DNA from: Halobacteriales archaeon QH_7_66_36
Lineage (GTDB): Archaea > Halobacteriota > Halobacteria > Halobacteriales > Haloarculaceae
Reading direction: 5' to 3'
Length of the DNA stretch: 64,000 bases
Assembly (NCBI GenBank): GCA_003021175.1
Contig: PXQV01000012.1
Span: forward strand, 281,021-345,020
Shown here: positions 26,342-35,755 of the stretch, piece by piece
Position numbering within the stretch: the first letter of the stretch is position 1
Layout: each line of letters begins with the position of its first letter
Notes under the pieces: model-generated
What the model saw: the letters and a program-made list of their open reading frames with translations, nothing else
Told to the model about the DNA's origin: nothing
The model's database searches: none
Translations under genes and position numbers: made by a program

Positions 26342-29300
26342 TCGTCCCCCGGTGCGGGCCGACTCCCCGCGTCTGGCGTCGTCAGCACGTCCGGGTCCGG
26401 GTCCGCGTCCGCGCCGAGCGGTTCGGCGCTGACGCTCGACACCTTGTACTCGGGGATGCCGGCAGTCGGGTCGAACGTCTCGCCCGTCAGCTTGTTCACC
26501 GCGCCGGCGGCGAAGTGCATCGGGATGAACAGCGTCCCCTCGCCCACGCGGTCGGTCACCTCCGCCTTCACTACGATGTCGCCGCGCCGCGACTCGACGC
26601 GGACGTACTCGCCGTCCTCGACGCCGATTTCGGCGGCGGTCGCCGGGTTGATCTCGACGAAGCTCTCGCCGACGTGGCTCATCAGCCCCTCGACGCGCCG
26701 GGTTATCTGTCCGGTGTGCCAGTGGTAGAGGACGCGCCCGGAGGTGAGCGTGAGCGGGAACTCCTCGTCGGGGAGTTCGCCGGGGTGGCCGCCGTCGGCG
26801 GGAACGAACCGCGCCTTCCCGTCCTCGAAGCCGAACTCGCCGTCCTCGTAGTCGTAGAGGTACGGCGTGCCGGGGTCGTCGGCGTCGCGGCAGGGCCACT
26901 GGAGACCGTGTTCGTCGCCGGCTTCGAGACGGTCGTAGCTGACGCCGCCGTAGATCGGCGCGAGGTCGTTGATCTCCTCCATCACCTCGCGCGGGTGGTC
27001 GTAGTCCCAGTCGTAGCCGAGTCGCCGGGCGAGGGCTTGGGTGATCTCCCAGTCCTGCCGGGCCAGCCCCGGCGGCTCCGCGGTGGGACGCACGCGCTGG
27101 ACCCGCCGCTCCGTGTTGGTGAACGTGCCGTGCTTCTCCGGCGAGGTCGCGGCGGGGAGCACCACGTCGGCGTGCTCGGCGGTCTCGGTCATGAAGATGT
27201 CCTGCACGACGAGGAACTCCATGTCTGCGAGCGCCTCGGCGGCGTGCTGGATGTCTGGCTCCGACAGCGCGGGGTTCTCGCCGACGACGTACATCCCGCG
27301 GAGGTTGCCCTCGTGGGCCTCCGCGAGCATCTCCGGCACCTTCAGGCCGGGCTCCTCGGGCGGTCGCTCGCCCCACGCGTCGGCGAACTTCGCGCCCACC
27401 GCGTCATCCGCGGGATCCTGATACCCCGGCAGCGACCCGGGCAGGGTGCCCATGTCGCCGCCCCCGCCCTGCACGTTGTTCTGACCGCGGAACGGCGAGA
27501 GCCCCGCGCCGGGCTTGCCGACCTGCCCGAGGACGAGCGCGAGGTCGGCCATCGCGAGCAGGTTCTCCGTGCCGTGGCTCTGCTGGGTCATCCCCATCGC
27601 CCAGCCGAACACCACGGAGTCGGCCGCCGCGAGCGTCTCCGCGGCCGAGACCAGTTCCTCCGGCGGGACGCCTGCGAGTTCCTCGACCCGCTCGGGCGTG
27701 AACGCCTCGACCTTCTCGACGAGCGCGTCGAAGTTCTTCGTGTTGCGCTCGATGAACGCCTCGTCGTGGAGGTCGTGCTCGACGACGTACCGGATGAGAC
27801 CGTTGAGCCACGCCACGTCGTAGCCCGGGTTCGTCCGGGTGTACTGGTCGGCGTGTTCCGCGATGCCGACCTCTCGAGGGTCGAAGACGACGAGATCCGC
27901 GCCATCGCGGACGTTCCGCTTGATGCGCGTGGCGAGCACCGGGTGGCTCTCAGTCGTGTTCGACCCGGAGAGGAGGTACGCGTCCGCCTCGCCGATGTCC
28001 TCGTTGATGCGGTTGGTCATCGCGCCGAAGCCGAGCGTCTGCTGGAGCGCGGCGACCGTCGAGGAGTGACACAGCCGCGCGCAGTTGTCAATGTTCTTCG
28101 TCCCGAGGACCTGCCGGGCGAACTTCTGGACGAGATACGCCTCCTCGTTCGACCCCTTCGAGGAGGCGAGACAGCCGACCGCGTCGACGCCGTGTTCGGC
28201 CTGTATCTCGGTGAGTCGGTCGGCGACGTAGTCGAGTGCCGTCTCCCAGTCCGTCGGTTCGAGCTCACCCTCGTCGTTGCGGACCAGCGGCTCGGTCAGC
28301 CGCTCGTCGCTGTTGGCGAACTCGTGGCCGAACTTCCCCTTCACGCAGGTGGAGAAGTTGTTCGCGGGCGCGTTGGCCGGGTCGTCGACGGGAACGACGC
28401 CCATCGAGTCGCCGTCCTTCCCCCACATCTCGAAGCGACAGCCGACCGCACAGAAGCCGCAGGTCGTCTCCTTCTTGTCGATCTTCCCGAGCCGGTAGTC
28501 GCTCACGAGGTCCGCGATGTCGAACAGCCGGCCCTCGGGGAGCGTGTTCGCGGCGATGGCCTCGGCGGTGTGTTCTCCCGCGAGGAACGCCTCGCGGCCG
28601 TACGACTTCGCGAGGTCGCCCGCCCGGCGCTTCGTCTCGGCCATGAACTGGGCGACGCCACTCCGCTCGTCGCCCTCGATCGCGGCGCGCGGCCGGTTGG
28701 GCGCGGGCGTGTCGTCCAGCGTCTCGACATCTTCGTGTTCGATGACTTCGCCGATGGAGTTGCGCTGTGTGAAGCCGGGCAGCGGCAGGGTCGCCGCGCC
28801 GCCGATGCCCTTCTCGGTCAGTGCGCCGGTCGGACACACCGTCGCGCAGTGACCACACGAGACGCACTCCGAGTCGGCCATCGTCTCCGCGTCCGACTGG
28901 AAACCGATGCGGGTGTCCTCGCCGTGGCCCTCGATGCGGAGCACGCCCTCGACCTGTACGTCGTTACAGCCCTCGACACAGCGGTTACACAGGATGCACT
29001 TGTTGCGGTCGATCTGGATGAACGAGGAGCTATCGTCCAGCGGCTCGTACTCGTCGCGGTCGTCGAAGACGCCGTAGCGCGGGTGGTCGACGCCCTCGCT
29101 GATGGCGGCGTCCTGTAGCTCACACCGGCCGTTGCCGTTGCAGGTCGTACACCGGAGGTTGTGGTTCGAGAGCACCAAATCGAGATTGACGGAGCGGGCC
29201 TCCTCGGCGTCGGGGGCGTCCGTTCGCACCGTCAGCCCGTCCTCGGCGGGGTACGAGCACGAGGGGACGAGGCCGTGTTCGTCGGTCTCGACCATGCAGG

Positions 29301-29625
29301 TCCGACACTCGCTGCGCGGGCCGATACCGTCGCTGCAGTCGCCCTCGCGGTCGTAGTAACACAGCGCGGGCACGTCGGCGTCCTCGACCCCGTCCGCGCC
29401 GGGGTCGACCGAGACCACCTCGTCGTCCAGCGCCTCCAGCGCGTCGACGATGGTGGAGTCGGGACCGACCGTCACCTGCTCCCCGTCGACGGTCATCGTC
29501 GCCGCCTCGTCGCTCCCCACCTCGGGGTCGTTCGCGGTGCCGGTCTCGAACTCGGCGGTGACGGGCGTCTCCGGTTGCGGGTCCGCGAGGTCCGGCACGC
29601 CCGGCAGGGGGTCGTCGGCGCTCAC
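26338..29625 (-). CDS. fdhA: Formate dehydrogenase, catalytic alpha subunit (molybdopterin, NuoG-like N-terminus)
   Basis: 1095 residues from GTG 29625. Domains in order: a [2Fe-2S] ferredoxin domain (C-x-Y...SDGIGPRSECRTCMVE), a His/Cys [4Fe-4S] segment (LVLSNHNLRCTTCNGNGRCELQD), two ferredoxin clusters (CILCNRCVEGC; CVSCGHCATVCPTGAL), a linker, then the molybdopterin oxidoreductase with its own cluster (CGFCAVGC). NCARLCHSSTV carries the Mo/W ligand Cys instead of selenocysteine. The C-terminal domain ends with the cofactor-binding barrel. It oxidises formate to CO2. It is coupled (GTGA overlap) to a NuoF-like gene upstream, suggesting an NAD-linked or otherwise soluble complex. Soluble: no signal peptide. 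Confidence 0.92.
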   Translation of the reverse strand: MSADDPLPGVPDLADPQPETPVTAEFETGTANDPEVGSDEAATMTVDGEQVTVGPDSTIVDALEALDDEVVSVDPGADGVEDADVPALCYYDREGDCSDGIGPRSECRTCMVETDEHGLVPSCSYPAEDGLTVRTDAPDAEEARSVNLDLVLSNHNLRCTTCNGNGRCELQDAAISEGVDHPRYGVFDDRDEYEPLDDSSSFIQIDRNKCILCNRCVEGCNDVQVEGVLRIEGHGEDTRIGFQSDAETMADSECVSCGHCATVCPTGALTEKGIGGAATLPLPGFTQRNSIGEVIEHEDVETLDDTPAPNRPRAAIEGDERSGVAQFMAETKRRAGDLAKSYGREAFLAGEHTAEAIAANTLPEGRLFDIADLVSDYRLGKIDKKETTCGFCAVGCRFEMWGKDGDSMGVVPVDDPANAPANNFSTCVKGKFGHEFANSDERLTEPLVRNDEGELEPTDWETALDYVADRLTEIQAEHGVDAVGCLASSKGSNEEAYLVQKFARQVLGTKNIDNCARLCHSSTVAALQQTLGFGAMTNRINEDIGEADAYLLSGSNTTESHPVLATRIKRNVRDGADLVVFDPREVGIAEHADQYTRTNPGYDVAWLNGLIRYVVEHDLHDEAFIERNTKNFDALVEKVEAFTPERVEELAGVPPEELVSAAETLAAADSVVFGWAMGMTQQSHGTENLLAMADLALVLGQVGKPGAGLSPFRGQNNVQGGGGDMGTLPGSLPGYQDPADDAVGAKFADAWGERPPEEPGLKVPEMLAEAHEGNLRGMYVVGENPALSEPDIQHAAEALADMEFLVVQDIFMTETAEHADVVLPAATSPEKHGTFTNTERRVQRVRPTAEPPGLARQDWEITQALARRLGYDWDYDHPREVMEEINDLAPIYGGVSYDRLEAGDEHGLQWPCRDADDPGTPYLYDYEDGEFGFEDGKARFVPADGGHPGELPDEEFPLTLTSGRVLYHWHTGQITRRVEGLMSHVGESFVEINPATAAEIGVEDGEYVRVESRRGDIVVKAEVTDRVGEGTLFIPMHFAAGAVNKLTGETFDPTAGIPEYKVSSVSAEPLGADADPDPDVLTTPDAGSRPAPGDD

Positions 29626-31133
29626 AGCGAATCACCACACGTGCCCGCGACACAGCGACCGTCGGCGTGGGCGCGGAACTCCGGTTCGAACGCCGCGAGC
29701 GCGGTTCGCACGGGACGAGGGGCGTGCGCGCCGGTCTGACAGTTGCTCGACCGCGCCATCACCCGCCCGAGTTCGTCGATTTCGTCGGTCGGGACGCGGC
29801 CGTCGTACACCTCGCGGAGCAGTTCCACCAGTTGCGTCGTCCCCTCGCGGCCGGGGACACACCGCCCGCTGTTCTCCTCGGCCGCGAAGCGGGCCCGCTC
29901 GCCGGCCGTCGCGACCACGCACCGCTCCTCGTTCAGCAGTTCGAGCACGCCGTCGGTGCCGAGACCAGCCGCACGCAGCGCGTCAGCGGTCGGCGCGAGG
30001 TCGAGGTCCCGGGTGAAGCCACCGAGCACGCCCCCGACGCAGGCGGTCTTGAACGCGCCGTCCGTCTCGACGGCCTCGCGGGCCGCGTCGAGGCGGGCGG
30101 TCGGCGGGAGTTCGACCGTCGCCGGGGCGGCCACGTCACCGGTGACGGTGACGAGCCGCGTGCCGGGGTCGGCTGCCTCGGAATCGAACTCGGCGGGAGA
30201 CAGTAGCGCCCGCCGGACCTGCGCGACCGTCCGCGGCGTGTGGACGGCCGTCGGTCGGCCGTACAGCCCGTGTTCGGCCGGCGTCGGCGGCTGGAGTCGC
30301 GGCTCGATTCGGTCCGCGCCTTCGAGTGCTTCGAGCGCGGCCGTCGGTGCGCCCGCGCGATGGCTATTCGGGCCCGCGACCACCTGCGGGCTGACGGGGA
30401 GTGCGTCGGCGGCCGCGTCGACGGCTGCGCGGACGCGTCGCTCAAGTGCGCGGTCGGCCTCGTTCAGGTAGACGACGAGGTCCGTCGCGCCGACGTGTTC
30501 CGCGACGGCGGCCGCGCCGTCGAGGACGGCGAGCGGTACACCGGCAAGCAGCGTCCGGTCGGCCCGCGGTTCGTCGTTCGCCTCGTTGGCGTTGACCACG
30601 ACGACCGGCTTGCCGTCCGTCTCGCGGACCGTCTCCCACGCGTCCACGACGGAATCGTTCGCGACGGCGTCGCCGCGGCCGCGACCGAGCAGTCCGTCGA
30701 CGGCGTCGGCGTCCCACTCGCTCGTCGCGGCCAGCGAGAGGTCGTCGGGCGCGACCGGGTCGACCCAGCCACAGGGGGCGAGCGCCGCCCGCCGTCCGAC
30801 CGCCAGTGGGTCGTCGTCAGGCACCGGAAGCGCCGCCGCGTCGGGGTCGTGCTCGACCACCGCGTCGGCCGGGTCCGTGGGCAGGTCGCCGTCCGCCAGC
30901 GTCTCGACTGCCGCGCGAGCGGTCGACGGCTCCGGGTCGGCGAGGAACGCCGTCCGGCCGTTCCGCGTCGCGAGCACCAGCGGCTCCCACGCCTCGATGC
31001 CGGTCGGGCCGGTGGCGACGACCGGAACGTCGGCCGCGTCTCGCACGGCCGTCAGCACTGTCTCCCCGTGACCGGGCGTCGCCGCTACCCGAACGAGCGG
31101 CGACCGACCGACAGCACCGTCGGCCGATCTCAT
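29622..31133 (-). CDS. NuoF-like (51-kDa type) partner subunit of formate dehydrogenase, divergent
   Basis: 503 residues. The N-terminal ~100 residues (ADVPVVATGPTGIEAWEPLVLATRNG) resemble the thioredoxin-like or leading part of NuoF-type subunits. GKPVVVVNANEANDEPRADR matches the NuoF flavin-domain segment 'VVcNadEsEPGTfKDR', an SLBB-like part follows (RLVTVTGDVAAPATVELPP), and the C-terminal domain ends ENSGRCVPGREGTTQLVELL...SSNCQTGAHAPRPV. The usual 'SCGxCxPCR' cluster motif is reduced to NSGRCVPGR, so two of four Cys ligands are gone. The Gly-rich flavin loop is also weak (GLLGRGRGDAV). NAD or flavin binding is therefore uncertain. It is the first gene of the fdh operon, overlapping fdhA. 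Confidence 0.72.
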   Translation of the reverse strand: MRSADGAVGRSPLVRVAATPGHGETVLTAVRDAADVPVVATGPTGIEAWEPLVLATRNGRTAFLADPEPSTARAAVETLADGDLPTDPADAVVEHDPDAAALPVPDDDPLAVGRRAALAPCGWVDPVAPDDLSLAATSEWDADAVDGLLGRGRGDAVANDSVVDAWETVRETDGKPVVVVNANEANDEPRADRTLLAGVPLAVLDGAAAVAEHVGATDLVVYLNEADRALERRVRAAVDAAADALPVSPQVVAGPNSHRAGAPTAALEALEGADRIEPRLQPPTPAEHGLYGRPTAVHTPRTVAQVRRALLSPAEFDSEAADPGTRLVTVTGDVAAPATVELPPTARLDAAREAVETDGAFKTACVGGVLGGFTRDLDLAPTADALRAAGLGTDGVLELLNEERCVVATAGERARFAAEENSGRCVPGREGTTQLVELLREVYDGRVPTDEIDELGRVMARSSNCQTGAHAPRPVRTALAAFEPEFRAHADGRCVAGTCGDSL

Positions 31134-31323
31134 CCGTTCGTACGACCTCGTTGCATTATCTCAATTGTGGCGCTCGGAGGGCAAAAACCCCCGACACCCC
31201 GCGTATTCCGGTGAGGTCGCCGCGCCGAGACGGCTCGACGTGATTCGGAGCCGTCACATTTGGCGCGACCGCGGGCCACGACAGACGGACAAGCGCTTAT
31301 CCTCCGGGGCCCGACGAGCGGCC

Positions 31324-31596
31324 ATGTCGAATCCGCGCTTCGAGGAGGTCAGGACGGAGGCATCGGCCGCCATCACCGAGGGCGAACTCCGGTCGGTGTA
31401 CGCCGGCCTCGTCCACGAGGACGGCCGCCACGAGTACTACTTCGGGAACGACACGGACGACGCGGAGGAACTCCGCGAGGCCGCGGCGGTCCAGCTCGGG
31501 ATGTTGGTGCGCGTGCTCGCGGACCGCTCCGACCGCGGTCTTGAGGAAGTCGCCGAGTTGGCCGTCGAACGAGCCGAGGAGATGGAACTCCGCTGA
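31324..31596 (+). CDS. Small acidic helical protein of unknown function
   Basis: 90 residues from ATG 31324; the track's longer version starts in noncoding DNA. It begins MSNPRFEEVRTEASAAITEG. A short beta hairpin region (LRSVYAGLVHEDGRHEYYFGN) precedes two acidic helices. No family recognised. It ends next to the convergent ridA stop. Confidence 0.6.
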   Translation: MSNPRFEEVRTEASAAITEGELRSVYAGLVHEDGRHEYYFGNDTDDAEELREAAAVQLGMLVRVLADRSDRGLEEVAELAVERAEEMELR

Positions 31597-31977
31597 CTAC
31601 TCGACGGCCGCGATGGCCTCGATTTCGAGTGCGGCACCCTTCGGCACGTTCCCCACCTCGACCGCGCTCCGGGCCGGCGGCTCCGACTCGAAGTAGCTCC
31701 CGTAGGTCTCGTTCATCTCGTCGAAGTCCTCGATGTCGTCGAGGAAGATGGTCAGCTTCAGCGCGTCGCCGAGATCGAGGCCCTCGGATTCGAGGATGGC
31801 CGCCACGTTGTCGAGACACTGCTCCGTCTGGACGGCGACCGACTCGTCGTCGAGCAGTTCGCCGTCGGTCGTCAGCGGGAGCTGGCCCGCCGTGAACAGG
31901 AGGTCGCCGTTCGTCGTCGCCTGACTGTACGCGCCGACTGCCGCCGGTGCGTCGTCGGTGCTGATAGTACGTTTCAC
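31597..31977 (-). CDS. ridA: RidA/YjgF-type enamine/imine deaminase
   Basis: 126 residues from GTG 31977 (MKRTISTDDAPAAVGAYSQA). Family features are GAYSQATTNGDLLFTAGQLPL near the start, EQCLDNVAAILESEGLDLGDALKLTIFLDDI, and the end RSAVEVGNVPKGAALEIEAIAAV, which includes the catalytic-site Arg seen in active RidA. These trimers hydrolyse reactive 2-aminoacrylate-type enamines made by PLP dehydratases, so it may protect against products of the threonine/serine dehydratase in the same window. The ORF track extends it upstream without support. Confidence 0.9.
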   Translation of the reverse strand: MKRTISTDDAPAAVGAYSQATTNGDLLFTAGQLPLTTDGELLDDESVAVQTEQCLDNVAAILESEGLDLGDALKLTIFLDDIEDFDEMNETYGSYFESEPPARSAVEVGNVPKGAALEIEAIAAVE

Positions 31978-32059
31978 GCTCGGCTGTTTTCCGGCGGGAG
32001 TGTTGAATCTCCCGACACGAGCGGGGAAACACGACCTGACAGGGAGCGCACAGGTCGTG

Positions 32060-32479
32060 TCACTGGTTGATGACGACGATGGCCGCCAGCGCGAGGCCGA
32101 TGCCGAGGAGCTTCGAGAGCGACGCGGGTTCACCCAGCGCGACGACGCTGATGACGGCCGCGGTGACGAAGTACATCCCGCCGATGGTGGAGACGACTGC
32201 CGTGGAGCCGACGCTGACACCGATGAACGTGAAGACGACGCCGGCGGCCGCGAAGACGCCCGCCGCCGCGGAGAAGGCGAGGCCGCGCGTCGTGACCGCC
32301 AGCGAGGCGTCCGAGACGAGCGCGTAGACGCCGGTGGCGACGGCGGCCGTCAGATACGACACGAACGCCGCGGTCTTCGGGTCGATGGCGTTCGAGGCGA
32401 CGTCGCCGAGGACGATCCAGAACCCCCACGCGAGCATCGTGCCGACGCCGAACAGCACCGCGCTGTTCACGCCGACCAC
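32060..32479 (-). CDS. EamA-domain (DMT superfamily) small membrane transporter
   Basis: 139 residues with five hydrophobic helices, a single EamA repeat (GTMLAWGFWIVLGDVAS at the start, GMYFVTAAVISVVALGEPASLSKLLGIGLALAAIVVIN at the end with the conserved 'GE' loop). Single-repeat members work as dimers. Substrate unknown. It is followed by ridA after 82 bp on the same strand. Confidence 0.83.
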   Translation of the reverse strand: MVGVNSAVLFGVGTMLAWGFWIVLGDVASNAIDPKTAAFVSYLTAAVATGVYALVSDASLAVTTRGLAFSAAAGVFAAAGVVFTFIGVSVGSTAVVSTIGGMYFVTAAVISVVALGEPASLSKLLGIGLALAAIVVINQ

Positions 32480-32609
32480 CGCGTCGAGGGGCGATTCGTC
32501 CGCGTCCGAGGAGGTGTCGTATCGGTGTGCACGGTCGCGTTTCCCGTGCCCGTCGCTTCAGTGTTCCTCGACCGGGGAACTAAGAGACAGTGTGATAACA
32601 CACCGCGTA

Positions 32610-33869
32610 GTGGCCGACACATCCGACGAACTGGACCAGGAGCCCCTCGAAGCGGTGTTCTACCCGGAGGGCCGGATCCCGCTCGTCGAATGGGACTCCG
32701 TCTCGGGCGCGAAGCCGACCGTCGTTGTGACGGGCGTGGTGACGATGCTGGCGTTCGTGACGGGGCTGTCGAACCTGAGCCGCGCGACCGTGGTGTTGAA
32801 CGGGCCGCTGGCGACGCTGCTGCCCGCCGCCGGGGCGTTCGCACGGTTCGGCGGCGTCCTGTTCGCGTTCGCGCTCGGTCCCATCACCGTCGGACTACGC
32901 CGACGCAAGCGGCTGGCGTGGCAGGCGGCCGTCGTCGCCATGGCGGGGCTGACGCTGCTCCCGCTGACGACGTTCGCCGCCACCGACGTGCCGCTGTTCG
33001 CGGCCGGCTTCGTCACGCTGCCGCTGTTGGTTCGCAACCGGGGGAGCTTCGATCAAGCTATCGACCTCTCGCCGCTTCAGGTCGCGTCGCTGTCGGCTAT
33101 CCTCGGCGTTCTGCTCTACGGGACGATGGGCGCGTACGGGCTCCGCGACCAGTTTCTCGAACTCGACAGCTGGGTCGACGCCGTCTACTACGTCGTCGTC
33201 ACCATCGCGACGGTCGGCTACGGGGACATCACCCCCGCGACGCCGCTCGCGCGGTGGTTCTCGCTGTCGGTCATCCTGTTCGGAACCGGCGCGTTCACCG
33301 TCGCGGTCGGCGCGCTGATCGGTCCGGCGATCGAATCGCGGATGGCGGCGGCCTTCGGAAACATGACTGCCTCCGAACTCACACTGCTCGAGGACCACGT
33401 CGCGGTGCTCGGCTACGACGACCTGACGGAACCGCTCTTCGACCACCTCGACGACGACGCCGACCGCGTGGTCGTCACGCCCGACGCGGACACCGCCGCG
33501 CGCCTCGAATCCGAGGACGTGAACGTCCTGACGGGCGATCCGACCGACGAGGCCGTGTTACGCGACGCCCGGGTCGATGCCGCCAAGGGGGTCGCCGTCG
33601 GGAGCGGCGACGACGCGAGGGACGTCCTCGCCGTGCTCGCGGTCCGCAACGTCGCCTCGGAGGTCCGGGTCGTCGCGGCCGCGACCGAGGGCCGCAACGT
33701 CGAGAAGTTCAGAGACGTGGGCGCAGACGAGGTGATCAACCTGCGGGAGCTCGGCGGGCGACTGCTCGGCGCGTCGGTCGTCGACGGCACCTCCCCCGAG
33801 GAGTTCCTCGGAACGGACCGGACGGACGAGGAGACGGGGACGACAGACGGCGACCGTTCGGCGCGGTAA
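32610..33869 (+). CDS. Voltage-gated-type potassium channel with TrkA-N (RCK) domain
   Basis: 419 residues from GTG 32610 (an in-frame GTG at 32592 is also possible). Six hydrophobic helices, with the pore between helices 5 and 6 carrying the K+ filter: DAVYYVVVTIATVGYGDITPATPLARW. The C-terminal ~200 residues form an RCK/TrkA-N-like domain (HVAVLGYDDLTEPLFDHLDDDADRVVVTPD...VLTGDPTDEAVLRDARVD) in which the usual GxGxxG nucleotide loop is altered to GYDDLTEP, so NAD binding is doubtful. No S4-like Arg ladder is obvious. Function: K+ flux across the membrane, central to salt-in adaptation. Confidence 0.87.
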   Translation: MADTSDELDQEPLEAVFYPEGRIPLVEWDSVSGAKPTVVVTGVVTMLAFVTGLSNLSRATVVLNGPLATLLPAAGAFARFGGVLFAFALGPITVGLRRRKRLAWQAAVVAMAGLTLLPLTTFAATDVPLFAAGFVTLPLLVRNRGSFDQAIDLSPLQVASLSAILGVLLYGTMGAYGLRDQFLELDSWVDAVYYVVVTIATVGYGDITPATPLARWFSLSVILFGTGAFTVAVGALIGPAIESRMAAAFGNMTASELTLLEDHVAVLGYDDLTEPLFDHLDDDADRVVVTPDADTAARLESEDVNVLTGDPTDEAVLRDARVDAAKGVAVGSGDDARDVLAVLAVRNVASEVRVVAAATEGRNVEKFRDVGADEVINLRELGGRLLGASVVDGTSPEEFLGTDRTDEETGTTDGDRSAR

Positions 33870-33901
33870 TCATTTGAGTGTGCGGCTCGATATCGTGAGG
33901 C

Positions 33902-35755
33902 ATGGGAACCTCGGGGGCCGGGCAGAGCGTCTCGTCGGCGACTGATCTGCTCGTGCCGGTGTGCGCAGTCTCGGGCGGCATCGTGCTCGCGGGCTTCTTC
34001 TTCCCCGAGTTCGTCGGCCGCGCCGTCTCCGGTGGCGGCTGGCTGGCGCTCGCGCTCGTCTTCTTCGCGTCGGGGCTCGGCTATCTGGCGCTGTTGCCGT
34101 ACGCGGACGGCGAGCCGTCGACGGCCGCCGCGTATCTGCTCCGGGTGCGCCGGACCGGCGTGAGCGAACTCGTCCGGCCGCTCGTCGCCGGGCTGGACCC
34201 GGTCACCACCGCCGGCCCGGTCGCCGTGTTCGCCGCCTACTTCGCGGCCCGACTGGTCGCCCCGACGGCCACGGGAACCGTCGTCGACGCCGTCTCGCGG
34301 ACGCTGCTGCGCGACGGCAGTCCGTTCTTTCTCGGCGTGACGCTGCTCGCGGTCGCGTACTGTCTTTTCCTCCTGTTCGGATCGTGGGGCGACGTCAGGC
34401 TCGGCGGTCCCGACGCGGAGCCGAGCTACACGTATCCGACGTACTTCACGCTCGTGTTCACCGCCGGTATCGCCGCCGGCGTGGTGTTCTGGGGGCCCGC
34501 CGAGGCGCTGTTCCACTACCGCGACGCAACGCCGTACTTCGCCGCCGACCCCCGCTCGACGGCGGCCGCCGGGAGCGCGCTCACCTACACGCTGTTCCAC
34601 TGGGGCGTGTCGGCATGGAGCGCCTACGCTGCGCTGGGCGTGCCTATCGCGTACTTCGTCTTCCAGCGGGGCGCGCCGCTGCGGGTCGCCGCCATCCTGA
34701 CGCCGTTCCTCGGGGCCGACAACCTCGACGCGCCGCTCGGGCGGCTCGTCGACGCGCTCGCCGTGTTCGCCACCATCGGGGGTATCGCCACCTCCGTGGC
34801 GCTGGTGAGCGAGCAGTTCCTCGCGGGCATCGGCTTCCAGTGGGGCGTGGACGCCGGCAACGCAGGACCGGTGTTGTTCGTCGGGGGGCTGACGCTCATC
34901 TTCGTCGTCTCGGCGGCTACCGGCGTCCACCGGGGCATCCGTCGCATCGCCGGCCTCAACGTGGGGCTGTTCCTGCTGTTCGGCGTGTTGCTCGCGGCGG
35001 TCGGGCCGTGGGGGTTCATCTCCGCTGCCGGCGCGAGCGCGCTCGGGTCGTACGCCGTCGAGTTCCTCCCGCTGAGCCTCTACGCGGACGGTGAGTGGGT
35101 GGCGAACTGGACCGTCTGGAACTGGTCGTGGTGGTTCTCGTGGGCGCCGTTCGCCGGCCTGTTCATCGCGGCGCTGTCGCGCGGTCGGAAGATTCGGACC
35201 GTCGTGTTCACGGGGAGTGTCGCGACGGCGGCCGCGACGGCCGTCTGGTTCCTGCTGTTCGGCGGCGCGGCGCTGTGGGTCCAGCAGGTCGGTCGCGCGG
35301 ACGTGCTCGCAGCCGTCGCCGCACAGGGCGGCAGCGAAGCCGTCGCCGGCTTTCCGGTCATCGCGGCGCTGCCGCTGAGCCGACTGCTGATCTTCCTGTT
35401 TCTCGCGCTCATCATCGTGTTCATGGTCACCTCGGCGGACACCTCGACGCTGGTCGTCTCGGTGTTGGCGACGCGGCCCGGCGTCGCGCCGTCCACGGGA
35501 ACTATCGCCGTCTGGGGGCTGATCCAGGGGGCCGTCGCCACGGCGGTGTTGGTGGTCGGTGGCGGCGAGACGTTACAGGCGCTGGCGGTGCTCACCGGCG
35601 GCCCCTTCGCCCTGCTGTCGGTAGTCGCGCTCGCGGGGTTGACGCGGACCTGTTACCGCGACGAGCGGGGTCACACGTCGCTCGTGGAACGGGTCGGACG
35701 GCGACTCCCGACGGTGCCGTCCCACCGCGACATCGACCCGCCGGAGGAGGATTAG
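33902..35755 (+). CDS. Second BCCT-family transporter
   Basis: A 617-residue membrane protein, 32 bp downstream of the channel gene and possibly co-transcribed. BCCT features are FTAGIAAGVVFWGPAEALFHY (in place of GMGIGLMFYSVSEPL), HWGVSAWSAYAALGVPIAYFVFQRGAPLR, WTVWNWSWWFSWAPFAGLFIAALSRGRKIR, and FMVTSADTSTLVVSVL. The first two hydrophobic segments before the core make it longer than the first copy. Changes in the Trp box and the glycine-rich segment suggest another substrate or coupling ion than the copy at 18.3 kb; this is inferred. The C-terminal tail is short. Confidence 0.87.
   Translation: MGTSGAGQSVSSATDLLVPVCAVSGGIVLAGFFFPEFVGRAVSGGGWLALALVFFASGLGYLALLPYADGEPSTAAAYLLRVRRTGVSELVRPLVAGLDPVTTAGPVAVFAAYFAARLVAPTATGTVVDAVSRTLLRDGSPFFLGVTLLAVAYCLFLLFGSWGDVRLGGPDAEPSYTYPTYFTLVFTAGIAAGVVFWGPAEALFHYRDATPYFAADPRSTAAAGSALTYTLFHWGVSAWSAYAALGVPIAYFVFQRGAPLRVAAILTPFLGADNLDAPLGRLVDALAVFATIGGIATSVALVSEQFLAGIGFQWGVDAGNAGPVLFVGGLTLIFVVSAATGVHRGIRRIAGLNVGLFLLFGVLLAAVGPWGFISAAGASALGSYAVEFLPLSLYADGEWVANWTVWNWSWWFSWAPFAGLFIAALSRGRKIRTVVFTGSVATAAATAVWFLLFGGAALWVQQVGRADVLAAVAAQGGSEAVAGFPVIAALPLSRLLIFLFLALIIVFMVTSADTSTLVVSVLATRPGVAPSTGTIAVWGLIQGAVATAVLVVGGGETLQALAVLTGGPFALLSVVALAGLTRTCYRDERGHTSLVERVGRRLPTVPSHRDIDPPEED

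Noticed and set aside
26515-29118. 867-residue plus-strand ORF across fdhA
   Set aside because: A shadow of the GC-rich fdhA gene; composition is Arg/Val/Gly-rich and no domain is recognisable.
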